Notes under the pieces: generated by a model
Told to the model about the DNA's origin: nothing
What the model saw: the letters and a program-made list of their open reading frames with translations, nothing else
Databases searched by the model: none
In this document: piece after piece, positions 43,601-55,371 of the stretch
How the letters are laid out: each line of letters opens with the position of its first letter
How positions within the stretch are numbered: the stretch's first letter is position 1
Made by a program: the position numbers and the translations under genes
Assembly (NCBI RefSeq): GCF_032931615.1
Contig: NZ_CP136760.1
Coordinates: forward strand, 310,001-374,000
Length of the DNA: 64,000 nt
From: Palleronia sp. LCG004
GTDB taxonomy: Bacteria > Pseudomonadota > Alphaproteobacteria > Rhodobacterales > Rhodobacteraceae
Reading direction: 5' to 3'

Positions 43601-45193
43601 TCAGCGGTTTTTCGTGACGTCCTCGAACCGCGACGTCCAGACATCGACGACGACACCTTCGACATCGTCCTGATAGGCGGCGGTCACGACCACCTCCGAG
43701 AAGGGCTGGATCGACATGACCAGCTCCTGCATGCGGGCCTGGATGTCGGCATACATCTGTTCCTGGACCTCGACGTCGCCCTCGACGAGCGCGTTCTCGA
43801 TCATCTCGTTCAACTCCTCGTCGAAGAAGCTCGTGCGCCAGCCCTGGTAGTTGGTCAGACCCGCCTCGTCGGAATTGTCGGGGTTGTAGGCCACCGCGCG
43901 CAGGTTGCTGTCTGGATGCGGGTTCTGACCGCCGCCGCCACGACCGACCAGCATATCGAATTCGCGCGACCGCATCGCCCCGTAGATCTGTCCCCCGTCG
44001 CCGGTGATGATCTCGGCATTGATCCCGGCCTGCGCCAGCGTTCCCTGGATCGCCGTCGCGCTGTCGAGGAATTCCTGTTCCGAGATCACGCGCAACGTGG
44101 TGTCGAACCCGTCGGGATACCCGGCTTCGGCCAGCAGTTCCTTCGCGCGTTCGACATCGAGCTCGTAGCCCGGATCGTCGGCCGCGGCGAAGGCGTAGGA
44201 ATTGACCGGCACCTGACGCTCGACCCCGAAATAGGGCATGATCGCGCTGTTGATCCCGTCGTAATCGATCAGATAGCGCAGCGCCTCGCGCACCTTCGGG
44301 TTGGCGAGGATCTCGTTCTTCATCGAGACCCCGAGATAATAGAACCCCGCACTCGGCACGGTTTCGACCGTGATGTCCTCGTTCGCCTCGAGCGCGCGCA
44401 GATCGGCCGCCCCGAGCGAATAGCCGATGTCCAGATCGCCCTGTTCGAGCGCTAGACGCTGGCTCTGGCTTTCGGGGAGGTGGCGCATCAGCACGCGCTC
44501 CATCGACGGCTCATCGCCCCAGTATTCGGGATTCTTCGTCAGGATGACGTATTCGTTGGCGCGCCACTGGTTGAGCGTGAAGGCACCCGATCCGGCCGAG
44601 TTGTTGGTCAGCCACGCCGTGCCCATGTCGCCGTCGTCGTGCTCCTCGACCACCGCCCGGTCGAGGATCGAGCCCGGACCGTTCATCGTGAGTGTCATCA
44701 TCAGCAAGCGCGGATCGTCCGCCTGCGGAAGGTGCAGGCGGAGCGTCTTGTCATCGACCACCTCGGTCATCTCTTCGATGTTCTCGGCCGTGTAGCCGCG
44801 ACTGACGAGCCACGTGGATTGCGCGAGGTTCAGCTTGATCGGCCGACGCAGGCTGTAGGCGACATCCTCGGCCGTCACGGGATTGCCCGAGGCGAAGGTC
44901 GCGTCGGGGTCGATCTGGAACGTGATCGACCGGTTGTCCTCGGCCACCTCCCAGCTCGTGGCGATGGACGGGACCAGTTCGTATGTCTCGGGGTCGAGGC
45001 GCACGATCGTGTCGTAGACGTTGTTGAGGATCTGGACCGCGTCCGCCCCGGTGATGGCCGCCGGGTCGAGCGTCAGGACGTTGTTCATGTCGAAGCCGAC
45101 GATCAGCTGGTCGTCCGGCGTTTCGGCATCGGCGAGACCCGCCTGCCCGAGCAGCAGCGCGCCGAGCGCTGCGGATGCGAGAAGATGTTTCAT
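43601..45193 (-). CDS. Dpp/Opp-type ABC transporter substrate-binding protein (SBP_bac_5)
   Basis: A 530-residue periplasmic protein with a Sec signal peptide (MKHLLASAALGALLLGQAGLADA). It is followed by family 5 binding-protein landmarks: LVPSIATSWEVAEDNRSITFQI, NPVTAEDVAYSLRR, LTKNPEYWG, VREALRYLIDYDGI, AKELLAEAGYPDGFD and a C-terminal MQELVMSIQPFSEV region. ATG 45193 has a strong AGGAGG. The ORF extends upstream without homology. It faces the dppBCDF genes and almost certainly supplies their ligand specificity. The ligand may be a sugar acid or its conjugate, judging by the neighbours. Confidence 0.93.
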   Translation of the reverse strand: MKHLLASAALGALLLGQAGLADAETPDDQLIVGFDMNNVLTLDPAAITGADAVQILNNVYDTIVRLDPETYELVPSIATSWEVAEDNRSITFQIDPDATFASGNPVTAEDVAYSLRRPIKLNLAQSTWLVSRGYTAENIEEMTEVVDDKTLRLHLPQADDPRLLMMTLTMNGPGSILDRAVVEEHDDGDMGTAWLTNNSAGSGAFTLNQWRANEYVILTKNPEYWGDEPSMERVLMRHLPESQSQRLALEQGDLDIGYSLGAADLRALEANEDITVETVPSAGFYYLGVSMKNEILANPKVREALRYLIDYDGINSAIMPYFGVERQVPVNSYAFAAADDPGYELDVERAKELLAEAGYPDGFDTTLRVISEQEFLDSATAIQGTLAQAGINAEIITGDGGQIYGAMRSREFDMLVGRGGGGQNPHPDSNLRAVAYNPDNSDEAGLTNYQGWRTSFFDEELNEMIENALVEGDVEVQEQMYADIQARMQELVMSIQPFSEVVVTAAYQDDVEGVVVDVWTSRFEDVTKNR

Positions 45194-45261
45194 GTATTCC
45201 TCCTGTTGGACGCCCCTTGTCTCTCCCGGGCGCGTTGAATCGGCACGTTCCGCGACCGGCG

Positions 45262-45918
45262 TCACTCCTCCCCGGTCGGCGGTGTCGAAAGTCCGAGGAT
45301 GCGTGCCACCGGTTCGATAAGCGCCGAGCCGATGGCGCGGGTCTGATCGCGGTGCAGATGCACGCCGTCTTCCTCCGAGGCCGTCGCGACGGTGGCGGCA
45401 TCGAAGAAATGCGCCCCCTCCTCGCGCGCGACATCGGCGTAGAGCGACGGGAAGCGCAGCGATTGGGGAATGCGGTCGGGGCCGTCCGGCATCCGGCCCG
45501 TCGCCTGCCTGCAGGCGGGCGGTGCGACGACGAGGATCTCTGGCACATGTCCCTTGGGCTTGTATCTCTGCGTCCGCGTCAGCTGCACCAGCCGACGGAT
45601 TCCCGCCTGCGAATTCGCGGCCGTCGCCCCGTGGATCGGCTTCAGGTCGTTCGTCCCGAGCATCAGGATCACGAGATCGAGCGGCATGTGCGCGGCCAGC
45701 GCCACCGGAAGGGTCTTCACCGAATTCCGGCAGCACGGCCCGCTATGGTCGTCGAAGCACGTGGTGCGCCCCCCGACCCCGTCATGGATGACCCGCGCCA
45801 AACCGGAAAGCCCGGCCTCCAGCACCGATGGCCAGAGATCGGCATGAGGGTGCCTCAGCGTCGTGACGGGGTCGGCCCCCCAGGTCAGGCTGTCGCCGTA
45901 GGCAAGGACGCTCTTCAC
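45262..45918 (-). CDS. SGNH/GDSL-family hydrolase (esterase)
   Basis: A 218-residue cytoplasmic protein. Block I is LAYGDSLTWG (nucleophile Ser), block II has Gly in DGVGGRTT, block III is LGTNDLK (oxyanion Asn), and block V is EEDGVHLHRD (catalytic Asp and His). It is close in type to acyl-CoA thioesterase/arylesterase members that act on small acyl esters. It lies between the binding-protein gene and the enolase-superfamily gene in the same direction, which suggests removal of an acyl group from the transported substrate. Confidence 0.88.
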   Translation of the reverse strand: MKSVLAYGDSLTWGADPVTTLRHPHADLWPSVLEAGLSGLARVIHDGVGGRTTCFDDHSGPCCRNSVKTLPVALAAHMPLDLVILMLGTNDLKPIHGATAANSQAGIRRLVQLTRTQRYKPKGHVPEILVVAPPACRQATGRMPDGPDRIPQSLRFPSLYADVAREEGAHFFDAATVATASEEDGVHLHRDQTRAIGSALIEPVARILGLSTPPTGEE

Positions 45919-45958
45919 CGCGGCGCCCTCCAGGGTCTTGGGCCTTCGGGGTCGCTGG

Positions 45959-48115
<2,157 letters not shown>

Positions 48116-48258
48116 CGGGGCGCGAAGATCCCGGCGCGTGGCAGCCGATCGTTGCCGCGATGGCCCGCGACACTCCGTTCCACCCCGCCCCGGCACGCGA
48201 GGCGACCCCGTGCGGAAGCCCCTTCCGCGACCGACCTGATCCGAAGAAAGAGGACGAC

Positions 48259-49773
48259 ATGACCTTCACCCCCAGCGGCAAGCACCTGATCTCCGGCGAA
48301 TGGGTCGCCGGAGCGGCGACCTTCCGATCCGCGCCCGCCCATGGTGCCGCTCACGATTTCTCGGTCGGCACGCCCGATCTGGTGGACCGCGCCTGCGAGG
48401 CGGCCGAGGCGGCCTTCCAGGCCTATGCCGACACCACCCGCGACGAACGTGCGGCCTTCCTCGAGGCGATCGCGGACCAGATCGACGCGCGCGGTGCCGA
48501 CATCACCGCCATCGGCACGTCCGAGACCGGTCTGCCCGAGGCCCGGCTCGAAGGCGAACGGGGCCGCACGGTGGGCCAGCTGCGCCTCTTCGCCAGCCAC
48601 ATCCGCGACGGCGCCTATCTCGACCGGCGCCACGATGCGGCCCTGCCCGACCGGGCCCCCATGCCGCGCCCCGACCTTCGGATGATCCAGCGGCCCATCG
48701 GGCCCGTGGCCGTCTTCGGCGCCTCGAACTTTCCGCTGGCCTTCTCGACGGCCGGGGGCGACACCGCCGCCGCGCTGGCCGCCGGCTGCACGGTGGTCGT
48801 CAAGGGCCACTCCGCCCATCCCGGCACGGGCGAGATCGTGGCCGAGGCGATCGACGCCGCGATCCGCGAAACCGGCATGCCCGCGGGCGTCTTCAGCCTG
48901 ATCCAGGGCGGCAAGCGCGACGTGGGCACGGCGCTGGTGCAGCATCCGCTGATCAAGGCCGTCGGTTTCACCGGATCGCTCGCCGGGGGGCGTGCCCTCT
49001 TCGATCTCTGCGCGCAACGGGACGAGCCGATCCCATTCTTCGGAGAGCTGGGCAGCGTCAATCCGATGTTCTGCCTGCCCGCCGCCATGTCCGCCCGCGC
49101 CGACGCGCTCGGCACCGGCTGGGCCGGGTCGCTGACCATGGGGGCCGGTCAGTTCTGCACCAATCCGGGCATCGCGGTCGTTCTCGACGACGCCCATGCC
49201 GACACGATGCGCGATGCGGCCCGATCCGCGCTCGCGGCGATGGGCCCCCAGACCATGCTGACCGACGGCATCGCGGCGGCCTACAGGGACGGGGCCCGGG
49301 CAATGTCCGCCGAGGCCGGCGTGACCGCTGTGGTCGCGACCGAACCGGCGGATCGCAGCGGCACGCCGTTCCTCTTCGAAACCGACGCCGAGGCGTGGCT
49401 GGGCAACCACCGGCTGGCCGAAGAGGTCTTCGGCCCGCTGGGGCTGATCGTGCGCTGCAAGGATCGCGCGCAGATGGAAGAAGTCGCGCGCAGCCTCAGG
49501 GGGCAGCTGACGGTGACGCTGCAGATGGACGACGATGACGCCGACATGGCGCGATCCCTCCTCCCGATCCTCGAACGCAAGGCCGGACGCATTCTCGCCA
49601 ACGGCTTTCCGACGGGCGTCGAGGTCGCCGACACCATGGTCCATGGCGGCCCCTACCCGGCCTCGACCAATTTCGGTGCGACCAGCGTCGGCACCCTGTC
49701 GATCCGCCGCTTCCTCCGGCCCGTCTGCTACCAGAACATCCCCGAAGGTGTCCTGCCCGCGGACATCGCCTGA
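48259..49773 (+). CDS. 2,5-dioxovalerate (2-oxoglutarate semialdehyde) dehydrogenase
   Basis: A 504-residue ALDH-superfamily enzyme of the type acting in hexarate and pentose oxidation. GKHLISGEWV at the N-terminus, GPVAVFGASNFPLAFSTAGGD, PIPFFGELGSVNP (catalytic Glu), GAGQFCTNPGIAV (catalytic Cys), and the C-terminal GGPYPASTNFGATSVGTLSIRRFLRPVCYQ are characteristic. It oxidises 2-oxoglutarate semialdehyde to 2-oxoglutarate. ATG 48259 follows AAAGAGGA. It is divergent from kdgD, the preceding enzyme, and shares its operators. Confidence 0.92.
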   Translation: MTFTPSGKHLISGEWVAGAATFRSAPAHGAAHDFSVGTPDLVDRACEAAEAAFQAYADTTRDERAAFLEAIADQIDARGADITAIGTSETGLPEARLEGERGRTVGQLRLFASHIRDGAYLDRRHDAALPDRAPMPRPDLRMIQRPIGPVAVFGASNFPLAFSTAGGDTAAALAAGCTVVVKGHSAHPGTGEIVAEAIDAAIRETGMPAGVFSLIQGGKRDVGTALVQHPLIKAVGFTGSLAGGRALFDLCAQRDEPIPFFGELGSVNPMFCLPAAMSARADALGTGWAGSLTMGAGQFCTNPGIAVVLDDAHADTMRDAARSALAAMGPQTMLTDGIAAAYRDGARAMSAEAGVTAVVATEPADRSGTPFLFETDAEAWLGNHRLAEEVFGPLGLIVRCKDRAQMEEVARSLRGQLTVTLQMDDDDADMARSLLPILERKAGRILANGFPTGVEVADTMVHGGPYPASTNFGATSVGTLSIRRFLRPVCYQNIPEGVLPADIA

Positions 49774-49777
49774 AACA

Positions 49778-49809
49778 GCGGTCCCCGCATCGCTTCACCA
49801 CGGGGCCGC
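49778..49809 (+). terminator. hairpin after the 2,5-dioxovalerate dehydrogenase gene
   Basis: GCGGTCCCCG (49778-49787) pairs with CGGGGCCGC (49801-49809), with one bulged base, five bases after the stop. There is no T-tract; a terminator is plausible from position. Confidence 0.4.
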
Positions 49810-49878
49810 CGCGGGTACCACCAGCTGCCTCGACGCGGGACATCCCGCCCCCTTTCGACATGTATCGCGGAGCTCTTT

Positions 49879-50520
49879 TCAATCTGTTTTGATTGTGAGC
49901 CATGCGAGGAGCATATCGGATGCTTCTTCTGCGCGGCGTTCGATCCACGGGTCGTCGAGGGGGAGGTCGAAGACGACGCGGAGGGTGTGCATGTTGGAGA
50001 TCGGGAAGTAGCACAGGGAGGCGACCGAGACGTAGAACTCGGCCGGGTCCACGTCGGGTCGGAAGACGCCCTGCTCGGCCCCCTGGGCGAGGATCCTCGT
50101 GAGGCGCTTGACGAGGACGGACTGGATCTCGGCCGCGTCGTGCATCCGGGCGACCGTCTGGCCGCCCATCAGGTTCTCGGAGTTGAGGATGCGGATGAAC
50201 CACGGCTTGCGCCGGAAGTGGTCCATCGTGAAGCGCACCAGCTCGCGCACCGCCTCGCGCGGATCGTCGGGATCGAGCGCGAGCTGCTCCTCGCCGCGGC
50301 GGATCTGCACGTAGGCCTCGCGCAGCGCGGCGGCGTAGATCGCGTCCTTGTCGCCGAAGTAGTCGTAGATCATCGGCTTCGACACGCCCGCGCGCGCCGC
50401 GATGCGGTCCACCCGCGCGCCCGAATGCCCCATGCTCGAGAACTCCTCGAGCGCGGCCTGCAGGATCTCCTCGCGCGTGCGCTCGGCGTTGCGGCGGCGG
50501 CGGACCGGGGGCTTGGTCAT
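49879..50520 (-). CDS. TetR-family transcriptional regulator
   Basis: A 213-residue repressor-type protein. The N-terminal TetR helix-turn-helix reads TREEILQAALEEFSSMGHSGARVDRIAARAGVSKPMIYDYFGDKDAIYAAAL. A helical ligand domain follows with a C-terminal TetR-like segment (FYVSVASLCYFPISN). ATG 50520 fits AAGGA better than ATG 50529. It follows the isomerase-DUF993-oxidoreductase operon in the same direction. Two matching palindromes at 53733 and 56955 are its most likely targets. Confidence 0.9.
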   Translation of the reverse strand: MTKPPVRRRRNAERTREEILQAALEEFSSMGHSGARVDRIAARAGVSKPMIYDYFGDKDAIYAAALREAYVQIRRGEEQLALDPDDPREAVRELVRFTMDHFRRKPWFIRILNSENLMGGQTVARMHDAAEIQSVLVKRLTRILAQGAEQGVFRPDVDPAEFYVSVASLCYFPISNMHTLRVVFDLPLDDPWIERRAEEASDMLLAWLTIKTD

Positions 50521-50563
50521 GGCTGTCATCCTTCGCGATGCCGCGGACCGGCTCCGCGACGCT

Positions 50564-51391
50564 CTAGCAGGCGGTCCGTCCGCGGTCCACGATCGTCGCC
50601 AGGACCTCGTCGGGATCGCGCCGCCACCAGTCGCGATCCGAGAAGATCTCGACCTCGGCGAGCCCGTCGAAGCCCTGCGCCTCGACCAGCCCGCGCAGGC
50701 GCGGGATGTCGATCACGCCGTCGCCCATCATGCCCCGGTCGGTCAGCAGGTCGCGCGTCGGCACCAGCCAGTCGCAGACGTGGAACGCCATGATCCGCGC
50801 GGACCCCGCCCGCGCGATCTGCGCGGCGAGATCCGGGTCCCACCAGACGTGATAGACGTCGAGCGCGACACCGATCCCCCCGCCCAGACGGTCGCAGATG
50901 TCGAGCGCGTGGGCGGTCGTGTTCACGCAGGCCCGGTCGGCGGCATACATCGGATGCAGCGGCTCGATCGCGATCTTCACGCCCGCCCCCCGCGCATGCT
51001 CGAGCGTGCGGGCGAGCCCCTCCTCGACCAGATCCCAGGCGCGGGGCAGATCCTTCGACCCCCGCGCGAGCCCCCCCACCACCATGACGAGGCATTCGGC
51101 CCCGATGGCGGCGGCCTCGTCCACGGCGCGCCTGTTGTCGTCGACGACGCCTTGGTCGATCGCGCCGCTCTCGGTGAACCAGCCGCCCCGGCAGAGCCCC
51201 GAGACCTGCAGGCCCGCATCGCGGATCGCCCGCGCCGCGGTCCGGGCGCCCATCTCGTGGAGCTTGTCGCGCCAGGGCGAGATCCCCCCGATCCCGTGCC
51301 GCGCGCAGCCCTCGATGCATTGCGCGAGGGTCCATTGCTCGCGCAATGTCGCGGTGTTGAGCGACAGCCGCTCGGGCCCGAGCCCGCTCAT
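50564..51391 (-). CDS. sugar phosphate isomerase/epimerase family protein (AP endonuclease 2-like TIM barrel)
   Basis: A 275-residue TIM-barrel enzyme starting RLSLNTATLREQW. The usual metal-site residues are visible: Glu in KIAIEPLHP, Asp and His in VALDVYHVWWDPDL, His in AFHVCDW and Glu in LAEVEIFSD. Members include xylose isomerase-like epimerases and hydroxypyruvate isomerases. It overlaps the DUF993 gene by four bases, and the two with the oxidoreductase form a three-gene operon for some sugar-like substrate. Confidence 0.87.
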   Translation of the reverse strand: MSGLGPERLSLNTATLREQWTLAQCIEGCARHGIGGISPWRDKLHEMGARTAARAIRDAGLQVSGLCRGGWFTESGAIDQGVVDDNRRAVDEAAAIGAECLVMVVGGLARGSKDLPRAWDLVEEGLARTLEHARGAGVKIAIEPLHPMYAADRACVNTTAHALDICDRLGGGIGVALDVYHVWWDPDLAAQIARAGSARIMAFHVCDWLVPTRDLLTDRGMMGDGVIDIPRLRGLVEAQGFDGLAEVEIFSDRDWWRRDPDEVLATIVDRGRTAC

Positions 51392-52533
51392 GCCGCAACC
51401 CCGCGCGCGGCGAAGACCGCGCGGGCGCGCGCCGCCGCCATGTCGGGATCGGCGATCAGCCCGGCCGCGTTGGCGAGCCGCACGATCTCGGCCAGGTGCA
51501 GCGTCGATCGCGTGCTCTCCTGCCCGCCCACCATGGTGAAGTGGTCCTGGTGGCCGTTGAGATAGGCCATGAACACCACGCCGGTCTTGTAGAACCGCGT
51601 GGGCGCGCGGAAGATGTGGCGCGACAGCGGCACGGTCGGCGCGAAGGCCCCGTGATAGGCCGCGGCGTCGCCCCGGGCCAGCTCCGACAGCGCCCGGGCC
51701 GCGACGGGGGCGATCGGGTCGAAGATGCCCAGCAGCGCGTGGGAATGGCCCTCCGCGTCGCCCTCGATCAGGTCGGGATAGTTGAAGTCGTCGCCGGTAT
51801 ACATGACCACGCCCTCGGGCAGGCGGCGGCGCATGGCGATCTCCTTCTCGGCCGAGAGCAGGCTGATCTTGATGCCGTCGACCTTGTCGGCGTTCTCGGC
51901 GATGACCGACAGGCACGTCTCCATCGCCGCCATGTGGTCGCCCGAGCCCCAGTACCCCTCCAGCGCGGGGTCGAACATCTCGCCCAGCCAGTGCAGGATC
52001 GCGGGCCGCCCGAGCCCCGACAGCACGCGGCCATAGACCCGCGCGTAATCCTCGGGGCCCGCGGCCGCCCTCGCCAGCGCGCGCGAGGCCATCAGGATCA
52101 CCCGGCTGCCGGCCGCCTCGACCGCCTCGCACTGCTCCTCGTAGGCGCGGATCACGTCGTCGATCGTGACCTCGGGCCCCGGAGCGAGGTGGTCGGTCCC
52201 CGCCCCGCTCGCGACGAGCGCGCCGCGCCCCTTCGCCAGCTCGGTCGAGCGGCGGATGAGCTCGAGCGAGGTCGGCCAGTCGAGCCCCATGCCCCGCTGC
52301 GCGGTATCCATCGCCTCGGCCACGCCGAAGCCCAGATCCCAGAGATGCTCGCGGAAGGCCAGCGTGCGGTCCCAGTCGAGCGCGACGTCGACCCACGGAT
52401 CGGCCTCGGCCAGCGGATCGGCCACCACATGGGCCGCGGCATAGGCCGTGCGGGTCCAGTCGCCCCCCCTCGCGGGCGCGGGGCCCGCTTCGAGCGTGAC
52501 GGACCCGCCGGGCAGGTTCAGGACCGCGCTCAC
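51388..52533 (-). CDS. DUF993 family protein (dihydrodipicolinate synthase-like TIM barrel)
   Basis: About 381 residues. Regions such as RVILMASRALARAA, AILHWLGEMFDP, DGIKISLLSAEKE, VVMYTGDDFNYPDL and HALLGIFDPIAP suit a (beta/alpha)8 aldolase-like fold; IKIS may hold the Schiff-base lysine. DUF993 proteins are annotated as a DapA-like family with no established reaction that I know. The start is GTG 52533, overlapping the oxidoreductase stop (GTGA). Association with an epimerase and a Gfo/Idh oxidoreductase points to cleavage of a keto-sugar or keto-acid. Confidence 0.82.
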   Translation of the reverse strand: MSAVLNLPGGSVTLEAGPAPARGGDWTRTAYAAAHVVADPLAEADPWVDVALDWDRTLAFREHLWDLGFGVAEAMDTAQRGMGLDWPTSLELIRRSTELAKGRGALVASGAGTDHLAPGPEVTIDDVIRAYEEQCEAVEAAGSRVILMASRALARAAAGPEDYARVYGRVLSGLGRPAILHWLGEMFDPALEGYWGSGDHMAAMETCLSVIAENADKVDGIKISLLSAEKEIAMRRRLPEGVVMYTGDDFNYPDLIEGDAEGHSHALLGIFDPIAPVAARALSELARGDAAAYHGAFAPTVPLSRHIFRAPTRFYKTGVVFMAYLNGHQDHFTMVGGQESTRSTLHLAEIVRLANAAGLIADPDMAAARARAVFAARGVAA

Positions 52534-53690
52534 AGCCCCAGATCCTCGAGGTCGACCCAGCGACGCTCCTTCGACGACAGGTAGCCCGCCTGCGCCAGCT
52601 GCACGCCCTTGGCCCCCTCGGCCAGCGTGTAGGAGAACGGCGCATCCTCGGCCACGTGGCGCAGGAACTGCTCCCACTGCACCTTGAAGCCGTTGTCGAA
52701 GACCGTGTTGTCGGGGACCTCCTCCCAGTTCTCGAAGAAGTCGATCTGCTGCGGCTCGTCGGGGTTCCAGACGGGCTTGGGCGTGTTGACGCGGTGCTGC
52801 GACCAGCAATCGTGCAGGCCCGCCACCGCCGAGCCGTGCGTCCCGTCGATCTGGAACGTCACCAGGTCGTCGCGGCGCACCCGCGTGCACCAGCTGGAAT
52901 TGATATGCGCCACGATCTCGCCGTCGGGACCGTCGAGCAGGAAGGTCGCGTAGGCCGCGTCGTCGGCCGTGGCCCTGAACCGCGCGCCCGCCTCGTCGAG
53001 GCGCGTGTCCACATGGGTGAAGCCCAGGCAGCTCACCGACTTCACCGGGGCCACCACGTTGTCGAGCACGTAGCGCCAGTGGCACAGCATGTCCGAGATC
53101 ATCCCGCCCCCGTCCTCGGCGCGGTAGTTCCACGACGGACGCTGCGGCGCGAGGTCGTCGCCGGTGAAGACCCAGTAGCCGAACTCGCCCTTCACGCTCA
53201 GCATCTTGCCGAAGAAGCCCAGATCCCGCAGACGCCTCAGCTTCACGAGCCCCGGCAGGTCGAGCTTGTCGTGCACGATGCCGTTCTTCACACCCTTCTC
53301 GCGGGCATGGCGCGCGATGGCGACCGCCTCGTCGAGCCCCTCGCTCACGGGCTTCTCCGAATAGACGTGCTTGCCCGCGTCGATCGCGCGCCGCAGCAGG
53401 CCCGGACGCATCTGCGTCGAGGCCGCGTCGAAGAACACCGTGTCGTCGGGATTGGCCAGCGCCGCGTCGAGATCGGTCGTGAACCGCTCCACCCCGTGCC
53501 GGCGGGCCAGCGCCTCGATCTTGTCGACGTTGCGCCCCACGATGATCGGATCGGGCATCAGCCGCGAGCCGTCCGAAAGCGTCACGCCCCCCTGAGCGCG
53601 GATCGCCAGAACCGACCGGATCAGGTGCTGGTTCATCCCCATCCGCCCGGTCACGCCGTGCATGATGATGCCGATGCGTTGGTGTTTCAC
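52530..53690 (-). CDS. Gfo/Idh/MocA family oxidoreductase
   Basis: A 386-residue NAD(P)-dependent dehydrogenase. A Rossmann region RIGIIMHGVTGRMG, the EKPVSEGLDEAVAIA motif (conserved Glu-Lys-Pro), WVFTGDDLAPQRPSWNYRAEDGGGMISDMLCHW with its catalytic Asp and His, and the C-terminal beta-domain are present. GTG 53690 is the start: GGGAG is properly placed, and the earlier in-frame ATG would lie upstream of the operator. It is first in the operon, with the CTACC-N4-GGTAG palindrome 43 bases before it. It probably oxidises a sugar or polyol. Confidence 0.88.
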   Translation of the reverse strand: MKHQRIGIIMHGVTGRMGMNQHLIRSVLAIRAQGGVTLSDGSRLMPDPIIVGRNVDKIEALARRHGVERFTTDLDAALANPDDTVFFDAASTQMRPGLLRRAIDAGKHVYSEKPVSEGLDEAVAIARHAREKGVKNGIVHDKLDLPGLVKLRRLRDLGFFGKMLSVKGEFGYWVFTGDDLAPQRPSWNYRAEDGGGMISDMLCHWRYVLDNVVAPVKSVSCLGFTHVDTRLDEAGARFRATADDAAYATFLLDGPDGEIVAHINSSWCTRVRRDDLVTFQIDGTHGSAVAGLHDCWSQHRVNTPKPVWNPDEPQQIDFFENWEEVPDNTVFDNGFKVQWEQFLRHVAEDAPFSYTLAEGAKGVQLAQAGYLSSKERRWVDLEDLGL

Positions 53691-53732
53691 TCTCCCGCTC
53701 CTCCTGCTGCTTTCCTCCCCCGAACCCATAAA

Positions 53733-53748
53733 CCTACCGAATGGTAGG
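53733..53748. promoter_or_regulatory. TetR-type operator upstream of the Gfo/Idh operon
   Basis: CCTACCGAATGGTAGG is a 16-bp palindrome of the form CCTACC-N4-GGTAGG. An almost identical copy precedes tctC (56955-56968), which argues for one regulator. The encoded TetR protein at 49879-50520 is the obvious candidate. Confidence 0.65.
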
Positions 53749-53850
53749 GTCAATCGCGAAAAATATCCCCGCCAACACCCCGCCAACTCCGCGCCAACAC
53801 TGAGAGGTCGCCCCGACACACAGGTTTCGCCGCGAAACCTGTCAGGGCGG

Positions 53851-55371
53851 TCAGGCGTCGCGACGATTCCGACGTGCGAGGAGTTGCGAGATCCTGCGCC
53901 GGACGAACCCGATATTGGCCAGGATCGACACGGCGATCAGCAGAACGAATGCAGCAGAAACCGGCCGCGTGAAGAACGGCGTGAGATCCCCGTCGCTGAG
54001 TGTCAGACCCCGCCTAAGGCTCTTGTCGAGCAGGTCGCCCAGGATGATCCCCAGCACCAGCGGAGCCATCGGGTATTTCATCTGCCGCAACAGAAACCCG
54101 ACGAGGCCGAACCCGACCATTACCCAGATGTCGAAGATCCGCTGGCTCAGCGCGTAGGTTCCGATCACGCAGAGCACGAAGACCACCGGCATCAGATGGG
54201 CATAGGGCACCCGCAGCACCTGCACGAAGGCCCGCGTCAGCGTCAGTCCGTAGAACCCCATGAAGAGCGTCGCGAGGATCAGCATGGCCGCGACCGAGGA
54301 GATGAATTGCGGTTGCTCGATCATGATGAGCGGGCCGGGGCGGATGCCGTGGATGAAGAGCGCCGCGATCAGGACCGCGGAGCTGGCCGAGCCGGGCACG
54401 GCGAGCGTGATCGCGGGGATGAGCGAGCCCGGAACCACCGCGGAATTGCCGGTCTCGGCGGCGGTCAGGCCCTCGTAGCTGCCCTTGCCGTAGCGGTCGG
54501 CCTCCTTGCTGGTGCGGCGCGCGGCGACGTAGCTGGCCCAGGCACCGATATCCTCGCCCACGCCGGGGACGATGCCGACCAGCGTGCCGATGATGCCCGA
54601 CCGGATCGAGGTGACCTTGTAGCGCCAGAGATCGGCGAGTTTGGGAATGATCCGGTCGCTCTTGTCCTTGGCGGTGGCGAGCACGCCGGCCCTGCCCCAC
54701 ATCGCGTTCAGAACTTCGGCGAATCCGAAGGCACCGACCATCGCGGGGATCAGCCCGATGCCACCGTTGAGGTCGGAAAACCCCATGTTAAACCGGATAT
54801 GCGCGTGGATGCCCTCGGAACCCACCATCGCGACCATCAGGCCCAGGATACCCGCGATATAGCCCTTGACCGGCGTGGTGTCGGCGGTGAGCTGCCCCGA
54901 GATCACGACCCCGAAGACGGCGAGCCAGAAGAACTCGAAGCTGCCGAAATTGAGTGCGGCCTCGGCCAGAGGCGGCGCGATCATCACCAGCAGCACGATC
55001 CCCACCAGCGTTCCCACCATCGAGCCCGCGGTGGCGAGGCCCATCGCGTAGCCCGCGCGCCCCTGCTGGGCCAGCGGATAGCCGTCGAGCGAGGTCGCCG
55101 CACTGGCCGGCGTGCCGGGAATGTTGAGCAGGATCGCGCTGCGCGATCCGCCGTAGATCGCGCCCACATACATGCAGAGCAGGACGAGGATCGCCGTCGT
55201 GCTGTCGAGCGAGTAGGTCAGCGTGGTCATGAGGGCCACACCCATGGTGGCCGTCAGGCCCGGAAGGCTGCCGATGACGATCCCGAGAAGCGTGGACCAC
55301 GCCGCGTGAAAGATCATCGTGGGCGTGAGCAGGGAGAGCAGTTCGCTCCCGAGGCTGGCGATCGCGTTCAT
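53851..55371 (-). CDS. tctA: tripartite tricarboxylate transporter large membrane subunit TctA-like
   Basis: A 506-residue membrane protein with about twelve helices, including the TctA hallmarks GSLPGLTATMGVALMTTLTYSL, AIYGGSRSAILLNIPGTPASAATSLDGYPLAQQG and GIVPGVGEDIGAWASYVAARRTSKE, then PGSASSAVLIAALFIHGIRPGP. It is the main channel component of a binding-protein-dependent secondary carrier. Start overlaps tctB by four bases. Related systems carry citrate, tartrate, glutarate or other small acids. Confidence 0.93.
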   Translation of the reverse strand: MNAIASLGSELLSLLTPTMIFHAAWSTLLGIVIGSLPGLTATMGVALMTTLTYSLDSTTAILVLLCMYVGAIYGGSRSAILLNIPGTPASAATSLDGYPLAQQGRAGYAMGLATAGSMVGTLVGIVLLVMIAPPLAEAALNFGSFEFFWLAVFGVVISGQLTADTTPVKGYIAGILGLMVAMVGSEGIHAHIRFNMGFSDLNGGIGLIPAMVGAFGFAEVLNAMWGRAGVLATAKDKSDRIIPKLADLWRYKVTSIRSGIIGTLVGIVPGVGEDIGAWASYVAARRTSKEADRYGKGSYEGLTAAETGNSAVVPGSLIPAITLAVPGSASSAVLIAALFIHGIRPGPLIMIEQPQFISSVAAMLILATLFMGFYGLTLTRAFVQVLRVPYAHLMPVVFVLCVIGTYALSQRIFDIWVMVGFGLVGFLLRQMKYPMAPLVLGIILGDLLDKSLRRGLTLSDGDLTPFFTRPVSAAFVLLIAVSILANIGFVRRRISQLLARRNRRDA